Origin: Pyronema omphalodes
Taxonomy: Eukaryota; Ascomycota; Pezizomycetes; Pezizales; Pyronemataceae
Direction of reading: 5' to 3'
Assembly: GCA_024516155.1 (NCBI GenBank)
Contig: JAJJXM010000078.1
Span: forward strand, 62,001-126,000
Length of the DNA stretch: 64,000 bases
Shown piece by piece: positions 10,681 to 21,970 of this stretch. Positions within the stretch are counted from its first letter, which is position 1. Every line of letters begins with the position of its first letter. The notes below the pieces were generated by a model. The model did not search any database, was not told where the DNA came from, and saw nothing but the letters and a program-made list of their open reading frames with translations. Position numbers and translations under genes: made by a program.

Positions 10681-10987
10681 CAGATGAAGCTAATGCACAG
10701 GCAAGCTAAGCGAGCTGACTGACACCATATGGTAACGCGCTTGTAGGGATACGCGTCCCGCAGCATCGCGTCGCGGTGAACACAACAACGTGAGATGTGT
10801 ATGATGTCACACCATTTCACACGAACGCAATTTCGTGATCGCACCAAGTTACAACTTCCAAGAACTCGACGTCGACACAAATGATGAAGGTGGTAATGAA
10901 ATCATGGACTGATATCGGCAGCACATTTTTGTTGTATGTCGTGATAGCTTTGTAAATCGTTTCAATGACGCATGTTCGACAACGGTA
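10681..10987 (+). repeat. Direct repeat DR-L, unit 2
   Basis: Starts CAGATGAAGCTAATGCACAG and ends near CATGTTCGACAACGGTA. The GC-rich segment here is CGTCCCGCAGCATCGCGTCG. Located 3' of gene B, like DR-L in other units. Confidence 0.7.
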
Positions 10988-11676
10988 CAAGAGACATGAG
11001 AACTAGAGACCAGCATGACATCTGAAGGCACACCTGATGAGACCAACGCAGCCACAATTATCCATCTTTCAGCAGGCTACAGGATAATGAATCGCATTCA
11101 TTCCCCGGTACCAACTCACGATACATATTCCATGGTCTTAAATCCATAAAAACGGAAGGAAGCGCCAGCTCTTTAGTCCTACACAGATACTGCGACGTAA
11201 CGGACGTCTTTTCTCAATACTAGGATCCTGACTCTGGATAACAAAACGTTCGTATCGCCGCATTTTATCAGCCGGCGAGCAGAGATAGAGAATTGCGACA
11301 TTAGGGCTCTCGGCCGCCTATTGTCCCCTTCAGTTCCATGGCCCCCGCGAGAACACCGCGAGACTTCATGAACGTGTCGAAAAAGTGCTGTATTGCTGCA
11401 GCGTACAATCACAGAAGAAATAAAACGACGTCAGCGTTACGTTGGGCATGGCGGTTCGGGCGGTGGCAGTTAGAAACGAGGACAGCGGTAGTTCTCAAAG
11501 AGATTGATTGGTGTCATCGTGTGACAAAGAAGCCAGGGGACAATTTTGCTTTGAAACGCGGTTTATTTTACAGCTTCCAAAATGACTTCATCGAGAAAAG
11601 GGAGCCTGTTGTCCACTCAAAACACCCAAAGTCGGGCGAAACACAACGACGCCTCCTAACGGAACAAACCGCCTCT
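10988..11676. other. 3' flank of gene B
   Basis: Equivalent to 1488-2153. A 150-codon plus-strand frame (11338-11790) crosses into gene B, but it is frameshifted in other units and antisense to coding sequence, so it is not called. Confidence 0.45.
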
Positions 11677-13957
11677 TCATCCACGCAACCTAAGCTGCTC
11701 ATTCAGTTTAGCAGATATACCACGGCAAAGATCATAAGCAGTCTTCCCGTTCTCATTTTTCAACCGAGTATCAATGTCATCCCGCGCTAATAGCTTGGCA
11801 ACGATTGATTCATGTCCATTCGAGCATGCTAACATCAGCGCCGTCCTTCCGTACTTGTTCTGCAGGTTGACTTGAATATCCTTCCGCGCTAACAGCTTCG
11901 CTACAACTGAATCCAGTCCCTCCAGGCATGCATACATCAGTGCCGTAAACCCGTTTTCATCCTGCAAGTTGACAAGGATTTCTTTGTGGTCGAGTAACAA
12001 ATTCGCAATCTCTTCACGCTCATAAAAACATGCTTGCATAAGCGCAGTTCGCTTAAACAGTGAGTCATTGTCGATAGCGTTGACGTCGAAATATCTTTGC
12101 TTCAGTGCCGCTTTGACTTTCTCGATGTGCCGACTTTTTGCAGCTTTGAAGAAATCTTTCTCGCTCACCACTGTTTCAGACTCAGTTGAATCGTTTTGGC
12201 TGTCGCTAAGTAGGTCGGGTGATCCTCCACCATCATCTTCCACTTTCGACCCAGACTCTTGGCTACCATTATCTGACACTACAGATCCATTGTCATCTTC
12301 GTCATCGATATCCTCGTCCTTCGTTTCCTCTACGTTATCATCATCGTCCTCTTCGTCCTCCTGCAACGACCCGGGTAGGACAAACAATGCGATCTGCTGC
12401 ATATGTTTTCCCAAATGACGTTGCAAGGCTTTCGGCGTCAGGGTTTCTGGACAAAGTGGGCACGGTTGACTCGATTCCACCACTCGTTCGCTACGGTCTA
12501 CCAGCACAGCCATTGTCTCAATGCGGAGAAGATGCCGATGTCTCTTCGTGATATGGTCCTTAAAGTCTTGACAGGAAGACGACACCTCATCACAATGTTC
12601 GCAAGGCCACTCGCGGCGATGAAACTCGCACTCGTGATGGAACCATTCGTGGCGACTGGAATAAAGACGCGATGCCTGGGAACAGTTTCGGAACGTGCAG
12701 ACGTATGGACGAATATCGCGAAAGACATGTTTCCTGATATTCATTCATTAGCACCAACTCCGGTTGTACGGGAAGGAACGGACGAAATACTCACTGCCAG
12801 GACATATAGTTGCTGCCTTGGTTGGTTACAATCTTGAAGCAATACGGACATTGAAATGGCTCATCCGAATACCCATTCGGTGGAGCTGGAACACGCAGCT
12901 TATCGGAACTGGAGGTGGGGCCGGCTGACGTTGCGTATGATGTCTCGGTAAATCCGGTTTCTGATCGAGCATCGTCGTCGCGTTCACGGTACTCGTAGCT
13001 GCTGGGTACATTGTCCTCATAAACTGTGGATACTATGGTTTGCATTGTTGTCGAGCCTTCTCCGAAAGAGTAGTCTTCCTCGGCACACCCAACCATATCC
13101 TGGCGCTCGACACCTTTGCCCTTCTCGTCCTGGCGATCGGGTTCCTCTCCGGCAGTCGAGTCTGCGTCCACAGGGTGTCCGGCAACATCTCTGCGTCGTC
13201 CAGCAATTCTGTCGTGATGCTGTTCATTGTATTTCAGAAGCTGTCGTCTTTTAGTATTTGCCTTTCCGAGTCTCTCGATCAGATACTGTGCGTTTTCTGC
13301 GAGTCCGTATTTGTCTCTGACATGGTTGATGTCGTAAGGCCCGAATGCAGACACATCGATTCTCTCAATCCTCTCCATGCGGTCTCTGGATGCGAGATTC
13401 TGGATGTTCGCCGTGAGTCGGAAAAGAGAGGATATAGAATGTCCGACCTCGTCTGCCGTTGCCGTAATCACATCTTCCTCCGGTTCATCATCCGAGGAAT
13501 CCGAATCATCGTCAGTTGCACCGGGTTCGTTCGATCCGGCACTGTCGTTCTTTTGTGGCGGCTTCAACTCGCCAGTCAATAGCCCCAGCGCTGGACATCG
13601 TTAGTTTGATTGGTTTACAAATAAAACAGAAGACATCATGATAACGGATTACCACAGTTGAGACTCACCCTCTTCAAGCACAACCTTCAGATCCACCAAT
13701 AAAACCTTCACATGCGCCCTGTATCGTGACGCCTCCCGTAGCTTGTAGTCAAGCGACAGTTTGCTGTTGCGGCGGTGTGCTCCGACATTCTCCGCCCACA
13801 CCTGTAGCTGTCCCGGTGCTCCGGTGAGCTTCTCGGGAATGTTGACCTTTGTGCCATTTACGCTGTGTTCTTGGATATTCTTGAGTAGCCGACGGAAAGC
13901 GTCCATGCATTCCCAATACAAGGCGGATATTTGTTTGTCTTCGGTCTTGGTGGCCAT
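11677..13957 (-). CDS. Zinc-finger/ankyrin protein, copy B (3 exons)
   Basis: Minus-strand exons are 13957-13669, 13590-12795 and 12733-11677, about 713 codons. Introns are 78 and 61 bp with GTGAGT donors and CAG acceptors, and both junctions are in frame. Rough layout: helical N-terminal domain residues 1-96; linker and conserved SISSLFRLTANIQNLASRDR in exon 2; C2H2 fingers about 342-475 (Cys-Pro-Tyr-Cys, Cys-Glu-His-Cys, Cys-Pro-Leu-Cys with paired His); acidic run about 487-513; ankyrin repeats about 555-703. The helix triplet after the first repeat's Gln-Ala-Cys is Phe-Tyr-Glu, unlike any other copy. Exon 1 matches copy E, whereas exon 2 matches copy C. An upstream in-frame ATG at 14044 exists, but the shared MATKT start is preferred. 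Confidence 0.87.
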
Positions 13958-14027
13958 GATGATGGTGATGACAATGAGTGGTTGTGGAGAAAGTGCGGGG
14001 TTTGGGATGTGGATGCTGGAAGAGGGG

Positions 14028-14042
14028 GCATATATGTATAGC
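14028..14042 (-). promoter_or_regulatory. Candidate TATA box of gene B
   Basis: The minus strand reads TATACATATATGCC about 75 bp upstream of the ATG, in the position of the gene A TATA box. Confidence 0.4.
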
Positions 14043-14286
14043 ATGCGTTGGCGCCTATATGCAGGTCATCAGGAATCACTCTTCAACGGTGACCTGTGCA
14101 GATCACAGCATATCACTTCATCTGAGTGTCCTCGTGGTTGGCGTAGGGTAATGCATGCATGCCGAAGACAGGAACTTACCGTACGATCATTGTTCATCTG
14201 AACGGTACATTCGTTGGTTCAGGCCATACATTCACCAGGAGTGAAAACGTCAGGGCTCAGTCAGTCACTGAGCTGCTCTGCTATGT

Positions 14287-14365
14287 GGGGGCGGTCCAAA
14301 TACTGTGCTGGCATGACTCCCTGCATCTTCGCAAAAGCCAACAAGTTCGAATACCATGACGCTCC
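14287..14365 (+). repeat. tRNA-like segment, unit 2 (putative SINE head)
   Basis: ACTGTGCTGGCATGACTCC (A-box region) and AAGTTCGAATACC (B-box region) at tRNA spacing; T stem degraded as in unit 1. Confidence 0.4.
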
Positions 14366-14871
14366 TACTGGCATATCTTGATAACCGGGGTTTGCCCTCA
14401 AGGGAGGTTTTCCCGGTGGCTCGGGTTGAGTAGCCACTCTGTGTAGTGAAATGGCGCTTGACAGGGGTCAACAGTATCCCCGCTTATTCTGATCCAGGCC
14501 TTCTGAGGTATAGACAATAAGCAAAGAAAGATATTTGAGAGAATTAGAAATGTGACAGTACTGTTATGATTGTCATGACCTATCAGTTTGGAATCTAAAT
14601 GAAAACATTATTATTATTCTTTTTCTGCTCCGCTATGCAACGGATCGAGTGAGATCGAGATGATCCGATAAGATGATAAACGCGTTACCCCGCTCTTGGG
14701 ACCAAGTGTAACTCGGTTTAGAAGGGTACGCCGGGACCGAATAGGCTTACCCTTATATGATGTATATTCTTAAAGACCCAGGAGGCACACACCACCCACC
14801 AGCCACAGAAACCGTTGCCCCAACCTGCGGTCGCTTTTTTGCTTCACACACTTTACCGCCTGGTCACTTAT
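14366..14871. other. Unit spacer, unit 2
   Basis: Same non-coding spacer as 4861-5423, shorter because the CCTTCAAAAAACCCTTCCGG-type segment is missing. No gene seen. Confidence 0.5.
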
Positions 14872-15183
14872 GAGATGAAGCTAATGCACAGGTGAGGTAG
14901 CGAGCTGGCCGGCTCTGGTGAAAAACACGCCGGCAGGGATACGCGTTGCCTCGCAACGCGTCGCGGTGAACAAGACAACGTGAGAATTGCACCACGCAAG
15001 AGCAATTTTGTAACCGCATCAAAATACAGTCGAACTGTACATACAGCGGCCAACCACTCAACTTTGTCACATATGATAAAGGTGGTAATAAACTCGTGGA
15101 CCAATATCCACCGCAAGACTTTGTTTTATGTCGTGATAGAAGGATTGAATATGGGTTCAATTACGTATGTTCGCTAACGGCGG
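14872..15183 (+). repeat. Direct repeat DR-R, unit 2
   Basis: About 310 bp. The GC-rich palindrome reads CGCGTTGCCTCGCAACGCG, one base off perfect symmetry. Confidence 0.7.
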
Positions 15184-16322
15184 TTGTGCCATGGGCACCA
15201 GATATGGTCCCGCTGGCGATCATTATTAGCCACTACCCATCGTTAAAAATCCATAATCGCACAGAAACCGAATTCTTTGGTTTCTGTGATGAATGATATT
15301 ATCACGAAAAAAACTTCGACTGCTTGGGGTTTCTATTTACTTTTATTGCAGCACGTGGAACACACCATCTGTGGAACATCATTATTACACTAGTCCAATA
15401 ATTGTATGCCACAGAATATATACTCCAAGAAGCGTCAGCATATTCTGCGCAAGCCAAAGTCGAGAGCATTCATGGCACTGTAGGAGATGAATGATTCCGA
15501 ATGCAATATGTTTTGTCGCAATTCCGCCCTACGCTTCACATCAGAATTCCTCGTCGCTAGTGTTCAGTTGCAACGCGGCACTCCTGTCTCACTGGTATTT
15601 CCATTCCGTAGGTGTTAGTTTTTCTCACGCAGTTTTGTACATGTGATTGAACGCCGAGGTCCTGCCCGAAAATGGGTTGCAGAGAGAATAGTACTCAGCG
15701 TCTTCAGTCTGCATGTGTATCATATCATCGTCAAGTTTATGAAAAGCCATTCTTTGAAACTCAAGGCAGTGTACGATTTGAGGCAGTCAACGATGGCAAG
15801 GCAATATCGCGATTTTCAGGCCGTTTTACAGGCTAACGTAATTTTATAATGATTTGTCATTTACAATGGACTTAAGAAACATTCATCGCTGTTTCAGTTA
15901 GCTGGAATGCCGGCTGAAGCCACATTCAAACTGCAATCGTGGTCTGGATTTAACGTCGTGCAGCTTAGCCGCATTACGTGGAGACTTCAGCGTTCTTGCG
16001 CATATATGTGGCACACCGTGCCACTATCAAATCGGTCCTGCGATTTCGGCAAGCTTCGAAATCATGGATAAAATCCGGGAAGTGACACAGTGGTAACAGC
16101 TATAAAATGGATAGGCTATCCAGGAAATACGATCTAATTGCTGCATAGTGGATTAGTGTCTCAGTCTTCTCTTGTTGCTATAGGCTATCCATGAAGTACG
16201 ATTCAATTGGTTCTCAGTGGATTACAACCTCAGCTTTGTATTATTGCTGTAAAAAACCAAAACAGTAGATCCTCTACTCAATCATCGGCCCCTTATCCTT
16301 TCGTTACGCTTCGTCGCGCCAC
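15184..16322. other. AT-rich spacer, unit 2
   Basis: Equivalent to 5736-6863, with the GGCTATCC-type phrase repeated at about 16111 and 16183. No gene seen. Confidence 0.5.
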
Positions 16323-16964
16323 ATGACACGGCTAGCCCACTGCAAACCATTCGTTACGCAACAGGAAAATGATTATGTAATCCATGGACAGTTTCCCACG
16401 CGTTTATTTTTTATGCAACACAGGGCTATCATATACTCATTGCAAACAACCAGACATAACCGTATATTTCAAGGGCCGAAACCATTCACCTTGCAAAAAG
16501 ATTCTCTGTGCTGTTACCCAATTCATCTCCCGCCCCTATGCAGTCACCGCTACGGGAACAGGCACGCCTCTGCCCCAACTTGCACCTGGATCCCTGTCCA
16601 CCCTCTTTCCTTGCAGCCCTACCACGTCATCCATTACCACCTCTGCTTTCTTCTCCGGAACCAGGGGATGCATTCGAAGCTTCCCCCTGTTTGTCAGCAT
16701 TACCTTTTTTCCTCCCCCTCCACCTCCGCGTCGGTGTCCGCGCCCGCATGCACCTCCGCTTCCACTTCCACCTTCGTCTCCTGCTCTGGCCATGCTTCTG
16801 CTGTCACCTCATCCCCTACCCTTTCTCGTCTTCACTCGACCTCTGTTAAAACCATCCTGAATTTCCTTTCCAGCCCCGTTCAGCAGCACACCTCAGCCGC
16901 TCTATGCTCACCCCTCGATCTTTTGCGTTACTCATCTCAGCATCTGAGAAAGTCCTGCTCGTAA
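16323..16964 (+). CDS. Conserved Ser/Thr/Cys-rich hypothetical frame, unit 2
   Basis: A 213-codon frame matching that at 6864-7520 (same MTRLAHCKPF start and LRK C-terminal end). It stays open despite many substitutions. No known domain; still doubtful as a gene because a second long frame overlaps it in the same pyrimidine-rich strand. Confidence 0.25.
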   Translation: MTRLAHCKPFVTQQENDYVIHGQFPTRLFFMQHRAIIYSLQTTRHNRIFQGPKPFTLQKDSLCCYPIHLPPLCSHRYGNRHASAPTCTWIPVHPLSLQPYHVIHYHLCFLLRNQGMHSKLPPVCQHYLFSSPSTSASVSAPACTSASTSTFVSCSGHASAVTSSPTLSRLHSTSVKTILNFLSSPVQQHTSAALCSPLDLLRYSSQHLRKSCS

Positions 16965-17037
16965 TGGATTTCCTGTATTCTTCGCTGATTTTTGTATTCT
17001 TTTATCATAGCCTGCTGTGGTACTGACTGATAGACTT

Positions 17038-17315
17038 ATGGAGAGGTATTGTATTGATTTTCTGCGGGTTTTGTCGGTGAGGCCGGTGGGGAACAGGATG
17101 AGGAGAGGTTCAGTACCGTTATTGATGTGTAAGAAACTGGATTTGTTGACAATCGAAAGGGGCAGGAGGAAAAAGCAGCAGCGGATGAGGAATCAACGGG
17201 CTGGGACGATGATGTTGAAGGTGTAATCAGTGCTGCCTATCAGGATTATGAGGCGATAGATAAATTTCCATGGAGTCGTATTACATTTGCAGCTGTTCTG
17301 CAGCTGTGCTTCTAG
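17038..17315 (+). pseudogene. Acidic exon remnant, unit 2
   Basis: Starts in the frame of the unit-3 copy, but indels near 17080-17160 shift it (TGTAAGAAACTGG where others read TGTCAGAAACTGG). The end (TTTGCAGCTGTTCTGCAGCT then TAG) is conserved. Dead copy. Confidence 0.4.
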
Positions 17316-18234
17316 AAGCTGATGCTGCATTAGTATGAACGTGCATTAGGCGCATCGTGGCAAATGGTAAAGGCTACTGCAATTCTGTAAGGCTGAAACG
17401 TAGGCAGATAACCCCGTCCTTGGGAATTACCCTTGTGCATGTCCGGCAGCGCCACGTGAGACGGGTGTCTGCATACAGTAGGAGCATGGGATGATTTGTG
17501 ACCCTCATCCTCGCTTGCAGGTGCGCTGTGCCGGGAAATCGGCCGCCTTGGTTTGCTGCAGTATGTAGAATGTATTCCCAAACCATACTCATCCGCGCAA
17601 CCCATACTAAAACATTGTTTGAATAGTCTAACCGCACCGGTTGTGCCGTGCCCAATTGACAATGTCGACGATATTGCACTACTGTTTACCCACGCCATCA
17701 ACTGCCGTTTACTCAATAATCGTATACGTGGATAATATATATGAAAATTCAATATTCCAAGTGTTCCCAAGTTCGCATCATGTTGTGATGCGCCGCAGTG
17801 ATATAATTGGTATTGTAAATTTGTGTTGACATTTTCTCACGCCCATGCGAAATCTCAACAACCACTGAACCGATGGAGATGATTTGTTGAACCGTTGGAA
17901 TAGCGAATATTCATTTGGTTGAATAGAGATTTTTACATTTTTTTCATACAGGTCTATTTCTCTCGTCCTCATGGATTCTCATGCGTTCCCATTTCTCCAC
18001 CTCAGCCCCAGACAGCGATACCTACCATCGCTTCCATTCCGTTTAGGAGGCACTCGTGCCCACGGATGGTGGCTTTGGGCACGAGCAGGGATTTGAGATG
18101 GTACCGGCAACATCGCCAACGTAGGGCTGTGAACACAGGACACAGCTCAGCCGGACCGCATTTTCTTGGCCATCGTCGGTGTTCTGCCTGGTCCGCTTTT
18201 AGCAGTCGAAGGACTAGCCAATTAGACGTGTGCT
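17316..18234. other. Decayed gene-shard region, unit 2
   Basis: Conserved with 7873-8630. A 146-codon minus-strand frame (17330-17770) overlaps another open frame and is disrupted in units 1 and 3, so no gene is called. Confidence 0.35.
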
Positions 18235-18444
18235 TTGACAGGCGTCTTCGGTAGTGTTCCTCCCACTAGAGCAGAGGTAAAGTTTGACTTTGAACAGACT
18301 TCTGTATCAGTTGAAGCCATAATGCCCCTCATATTCAGCTTGCTACTTCCTGCAGCAGTGAAAGCACTGTCAGATTGCGTATTGGGGTTGGCTTCGGTAA
18401 TCGCGGTTGAGAACTTTATAACACCGGATGGGGATAATTCTTAA
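18235..18444 (+). CDS. Unidentified plus-strand exon-like frame
   Basis: An open segment encodes VPPTRAEVKFDFEQTSVSVE, then a hydrophobic stretch IMPLIFSLLLPAAVKAL, then ITPDGDNS and a stop. It follows TTTGACAG, a plausible 3' splice site, so it may be a terminal exon. The unit-1 copy is frameshifted. The hydrophobic stretch could be a membrane segment; no family recognised. Confidence 0.25.
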   Translation: MTGVFGSVPPTRAEVKFDFEQTSVSVEAIMPLIFSLLLPAAVKALSDCVLGLASVIAVENFITPDGDNS

Positions 18445-18448
18445 ATTT

Positions 18449-18709
18449 TCACGTGCCCCTTTTCTCACCCGCTTTACCTGACTCTTTCATCTTTACCAGC
18501 TTCACCTGGCGCAAAATCCATTCACCAGTCGAAAATATGTCACATTCCCATATGCTTCCATTAGAAAGCACCTCAATGCCATATGATCTCTTCGAAGTGG
18601 CCATACGCAGTTGATGTGCCAGGATCATGATGTCTGGCTCTGTTCTGGATATACGGTCCTTCCGAAAAGTGTTAACATCTTTTTCATACTTGAATTCAGT
18701 GTCACGCAA
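18449..18709 (-). CDS. Unidentified minus-strand exon, open copy
   Basis: Eighty-six codons of balanced, protein-like composition (TEFKYEKDVNTF, RTEPDIMILAHQLRM, SNGSIWECDIFSTGEWILRQ) ending in a stop. It lies downstream, on the same strand, of the HeLo-like exon fragment at 19031-19228, so it may once have belonged to that gene. The unit-1 copy (8858-9110) carries two stops. No family recognised. Confidence 0.35.
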   Translation of the reverse strand: MRDTEFKYEKDVNTFRKDRISRTEPDIMILAHQLRMATSKRSYGIEVLSNGSIWECDIFSTGEWILRQVKLVKMKESGKAGEKRGT

Positions 18710-19030
18710 TCAGGTGCGGTTGACAAGTGTTGTGAAGTAGAAAGTGTTCTTCTATAATCTGCAAGGCCGAATGCAAAACCCCGCTATGTATTACGGCAAT
18801 GAATCTGTATAGACTAGGGACAGAAAATAATTTTGCAACGCAACAGCACCCGAAAACCGACCAACCCACAAACCCAAATGAACTGTTGCCACAACGACGC
18901 GGTCGCACCGCTAACCAACATAGCGCATGCGCTCCACATAATTGCACGGGCACATCTAAGAGAGTGTTTAAGTGCACCGCAACAATACAGCGGTTATGTA
19001 GAATAAACACGGAGGTTGTGGTGTGTAACG
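18710..19030. repeat. Interspersed block R, unit 2
   Basis: Block R (GTTATGTAGAATAAACACGG, CTCCACATAATTGCACGGGC) directly downstream, on the minus strand, of the HeLo-like exon. No gene. Confidence 0.5.
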
Positions 19031-19228
19031 TCTTTCACGACGTCGCTCAAGCTGGTTCTGACAGCCCTTAACTGCTCCAAATAACACGGATGTACTTTCG
19101 AATTCTCTTCCGTTAAGAGCATCGTTCCGTAGGAACGTCACAGACTCCTTAAGGACATGGTGTAGGGCTGCGACTTCCAGGTGAAGGCTCTGAACTTCCT
19201 TCGGGGCTGATTCAACACCATCGACGTA
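19031..19228 (-). pseudogene. HeLo-like/NLR N-terminal exon, 3' half
   Basis: On the minus strand this encodes the second part of the NLR N-terminal domain (YVDGVESAPKEVQSLHLEV onward, then a segment ending KGCQNQLE). The first half, up to ATLKD, lies 2.07 kb away at 21302-21380. The intact arrangement at 34113-34390 shows the break falls exactly between ATLKD and YVDGV. The donor-like sequence at its end is changed (GTTACA instead of GTACAC). Confidence 0.7.
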
Positions 19229-21301
19229 CTGCTGGAGCGATTTTCTGTGTACAAGAGGACCCCTTGCGGTCACATACCGTCACTCATGTAAGACCCTCGC
19301 TGGGCCGTCACCCCTGCCCAAAAAAGAGAAGTGACTGAGACCGTGGTGCGCAGACCACACTGACCCGGTAGGCATAAATATGCGTTGCCGCAGCCTGCTA
19401 TCTCTATGTGCTTATGATATACCTTGCGGAATGGATCTGCATTCCTACAATACATCCTGGCAAAAGGAGGCTTAGCCTGCATCAAGCAGATGTGTTATCC
19501 TGAATTTGGTAGTACAGGTGGGTGCCTGGCGAGATGCATTACGGTCATGTTACTTTACTATATCCCAGACGCCAAGCCATCATTGGACGAATATCAGGTG
19601 ACAGACAGAGGATGAAGGTCATGCCCACAACTCGCGAGATCTCCAGGAAGCATCTGGGCTATAATGACGTCGTGGCGCTGATAGAGATTATAGGCTTTCA
19701 CATTCCGTTCAATATTCAGCGTATGGTTCTGAACATCACTGAACAGTGCCATACGACTGAAGAGAACATACCGCATGTCACTGGGCTATGCCTTCATTCC
19801 TGTACTACACACGCAAATTACAGCGAGACATACTGGAACATTCTACCATATCACCTCTCATTGCCTCCGCTCTACTGTCATCTGGAACCTCGCTCTGCCA
19901 CCCGATCTCAAGGGCATCCGGGCCCATCGCGGCCAGAATCCATGTGTTTGAACCCCTCTCTTGATTACCACTTTCCACATCCCTGTCCCTCGCAGCTAGC
20001 GCCCGATCTGTATATGCAGTCCAAAGCCGCATGTCATGCAGGGAAAACGCGCCACTGTCGACACGCTGCGCAAGCGGACCCGAGCCCTTGACAACCACCC
20101 CTGCGCAACCCACTTCTCCGCCCTTCCATCACCAACGGTCCACCCACTCACTTTCCAGAAGGCAAAAAAACAAAACTACAACGCTGTGTCTCACAGGCTG
20201 TCCTAGGGCCCTGACAGCGCCGTCATGTTTGGAATCCGATAAGACAGACGCCAGATTCTTCTCCCGTAGATGAGCCAATCCCAACCTCGACTCTCAGTCC
20301 ATCACCATTATTCATTGCTTGATTCAGCTGCCGTCCAACACCGTGTACTTGGCATGGATATTTATTTCTCACCCGAAACTCGTCATAATCAGGCTTAGCT
20401 ACGGCAATGCATCTGTATATACAAGGGACGACTTTTTTTTTTTTTGATCTGTTGCAACGCAGAACCCGACCGACAACCCATCCACCCACCCAGAGGAACT
20501 GTTGCAACAACGATGCAGCCACACCCCTGACTAACATAAGGGCGAAGGCGCTCCGCAAAATGGTAAGCGCGCATGGAGCAAAATAATTATGTAGACCGTA
20601 CAGAATTCATTATCGATGCAAATGAAACAGTGGTTATAAAAACTGAACACACTATCAGGTCTGGTGAAGTAGCGATAGTTTGTGTATCAGGCGAGTGTAT
20701 CAGGCGAGTGTGGTGGAGAGGGTGGGCGAGGGGAGGTGGAGGGGAGGTGGAGGGGAGGGGGTGGAATTTGGGGAAAACTTAGGTAGTATTTTGTGACTAA
20801 CGGAGAATCTCGCGAGTTTGGGGCTGACGACGAATCAACATCATGGCATTGATGGAAACTGGGGCGTGGAAACCAACCGTCAAGTGACGACGAGTAAGGT
20901 TGTTTGTCGTTGTCTGTGTTATTCTTTAGTATAGAAATTGAAATTTCACGTTAGATAATACGTCTTGAAATCAATAACTACCAGTATTCCTCGTGATATC
21001 CATCACATCTTTCCGGTATGTTCGTTCTAGCTACTCGTGCCAAGGTGGCGCTAATGCACCACCCCCGGTCACTGGGATGCTTGTGACAAGAATAGAGTCT
21101 TTACCGGGCCTTTGTACGTTTTGCTTGGAATTCTCAGTAACTCTCATTACCAAAGTCGGGTTGCCATATTTGGGTAACTCTTCATTTTTACACCACCACA
21201 GGTTTCTACATGAGATACTATTATCGGGACAAATCTTAGGGTGCGTCTGGATAGCAGAATGCAGGGTTCTTCCGTTACAAGAGACCATCCGTTTACGGTC
21301 G
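19229..21301 (-). repeat. Block X, inverted copy inserted in the NLR exon
   Basis: About 2.07 kb separating the two halves of the HeLo-like exon. It is homologous in reverse orientation to 21971-24058. Only about 1 bp (A) could be a target duplication and no terminal inverted repeats are seen, so a rearrangement or inverted duplication is more likely than transposition. An open frame (19522-20091, 189 codons, with RMKVMPTTREISRKHLGYND) has partial counterparts in other X copies but breaks in each; not a confident gene. A GGGGAGGTGGAGGGG-type G-rich run lies at 20728-20764. Confidence 0.65.
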
Positions 21302-21380
21302 AGTCTTTGAGCGTTGCAGCGATCTGCCCGGCAAGACTGAGGAAGCCAGCAACGGCCGCCGCGATGCTCAACGGATCCAT
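21302..21380 (-). pseudogene. HeLo-like/NLR N-terminal exon, 5' half
   Basis: Starts MDPLSIAAAVAGFLSLAGQI and reads to ATLKD, the classical start of fungal STAND/NLR N-terminal domains. The frame then runs into inserted sequence. It is the partner of 19031-19228. Confidence 0.75.
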
Positions 21381-21970
21381 AGCTCGTCGATGGTATTTGC
21401 GGTGCGGTTATGATTGATCGAAAGCAGCGTAGATGTTACTAAGAATATTGATATGGCAGGAGAACACGATGGTTGTTGATGATGAAGATGGCTGGGACGG
21501 TTGACCTGAAGAGACGTGCATTCCTTACCCCATCTTCCCCGCATTTTCGATATCTGCTGACGAGGCTCTGCAATGTATGCACGTCGATCGATTGAGAGGC
21601 TCGATTTTATAAGCCAATACATCTGTATACGAGGGAAATGTTTTTTTTCTCTTTCACTTCTGGTCTGTTGCAACGCAACTGCACAACACCCGCCCGAAAC
21701 CCACCCACCCGAATATTGAACTGTTGCCACAACGACGCAGCCGCACCCACAGCGCATACGCTCCACATAATTGAACACACACACCTAACAGAGTGTTTAT
21801 GTGCACCGCAAAAATACAGCGGTTATGTAGAATAAACACGGAGGTAGTAGTTTCTATGTATATAATATATTTGCGTTTATTTCGAACTACTTACTGCATC
21901 GTACTTCCGACATTTTGAGGATGATGATTATATACGTGCTATGTTTTGGCAAGCTTAATGGCATAATATC
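21381..21970. other. NLR exon 5' flank and block R, spacer of inverted repeat
   Basis: 21381-21640 matches the 5' flank of the intact exon at 34391-34620 (GATGAAGATGGCTGGGACGG). 21641-21970 is block R with its CTCCACATAATTGAACACAC version. No gene. Confidence 0.5.

Noticed and set aside
11338..11790. 150-codon plus-strand frame overlapping the 3' end of gene B
   Set aside because: Antisense to a well-supported exon and frameshifted or stopped in units 1, 3 and 4.
19229..21301. DNA transposon insertion in the NLR exon
   Set aside because: No terminal inverted repeats, at most 1 bp of target duplication, and the segment is a unit-derived block found in fixed position elsewhere; rearrangement fits better.
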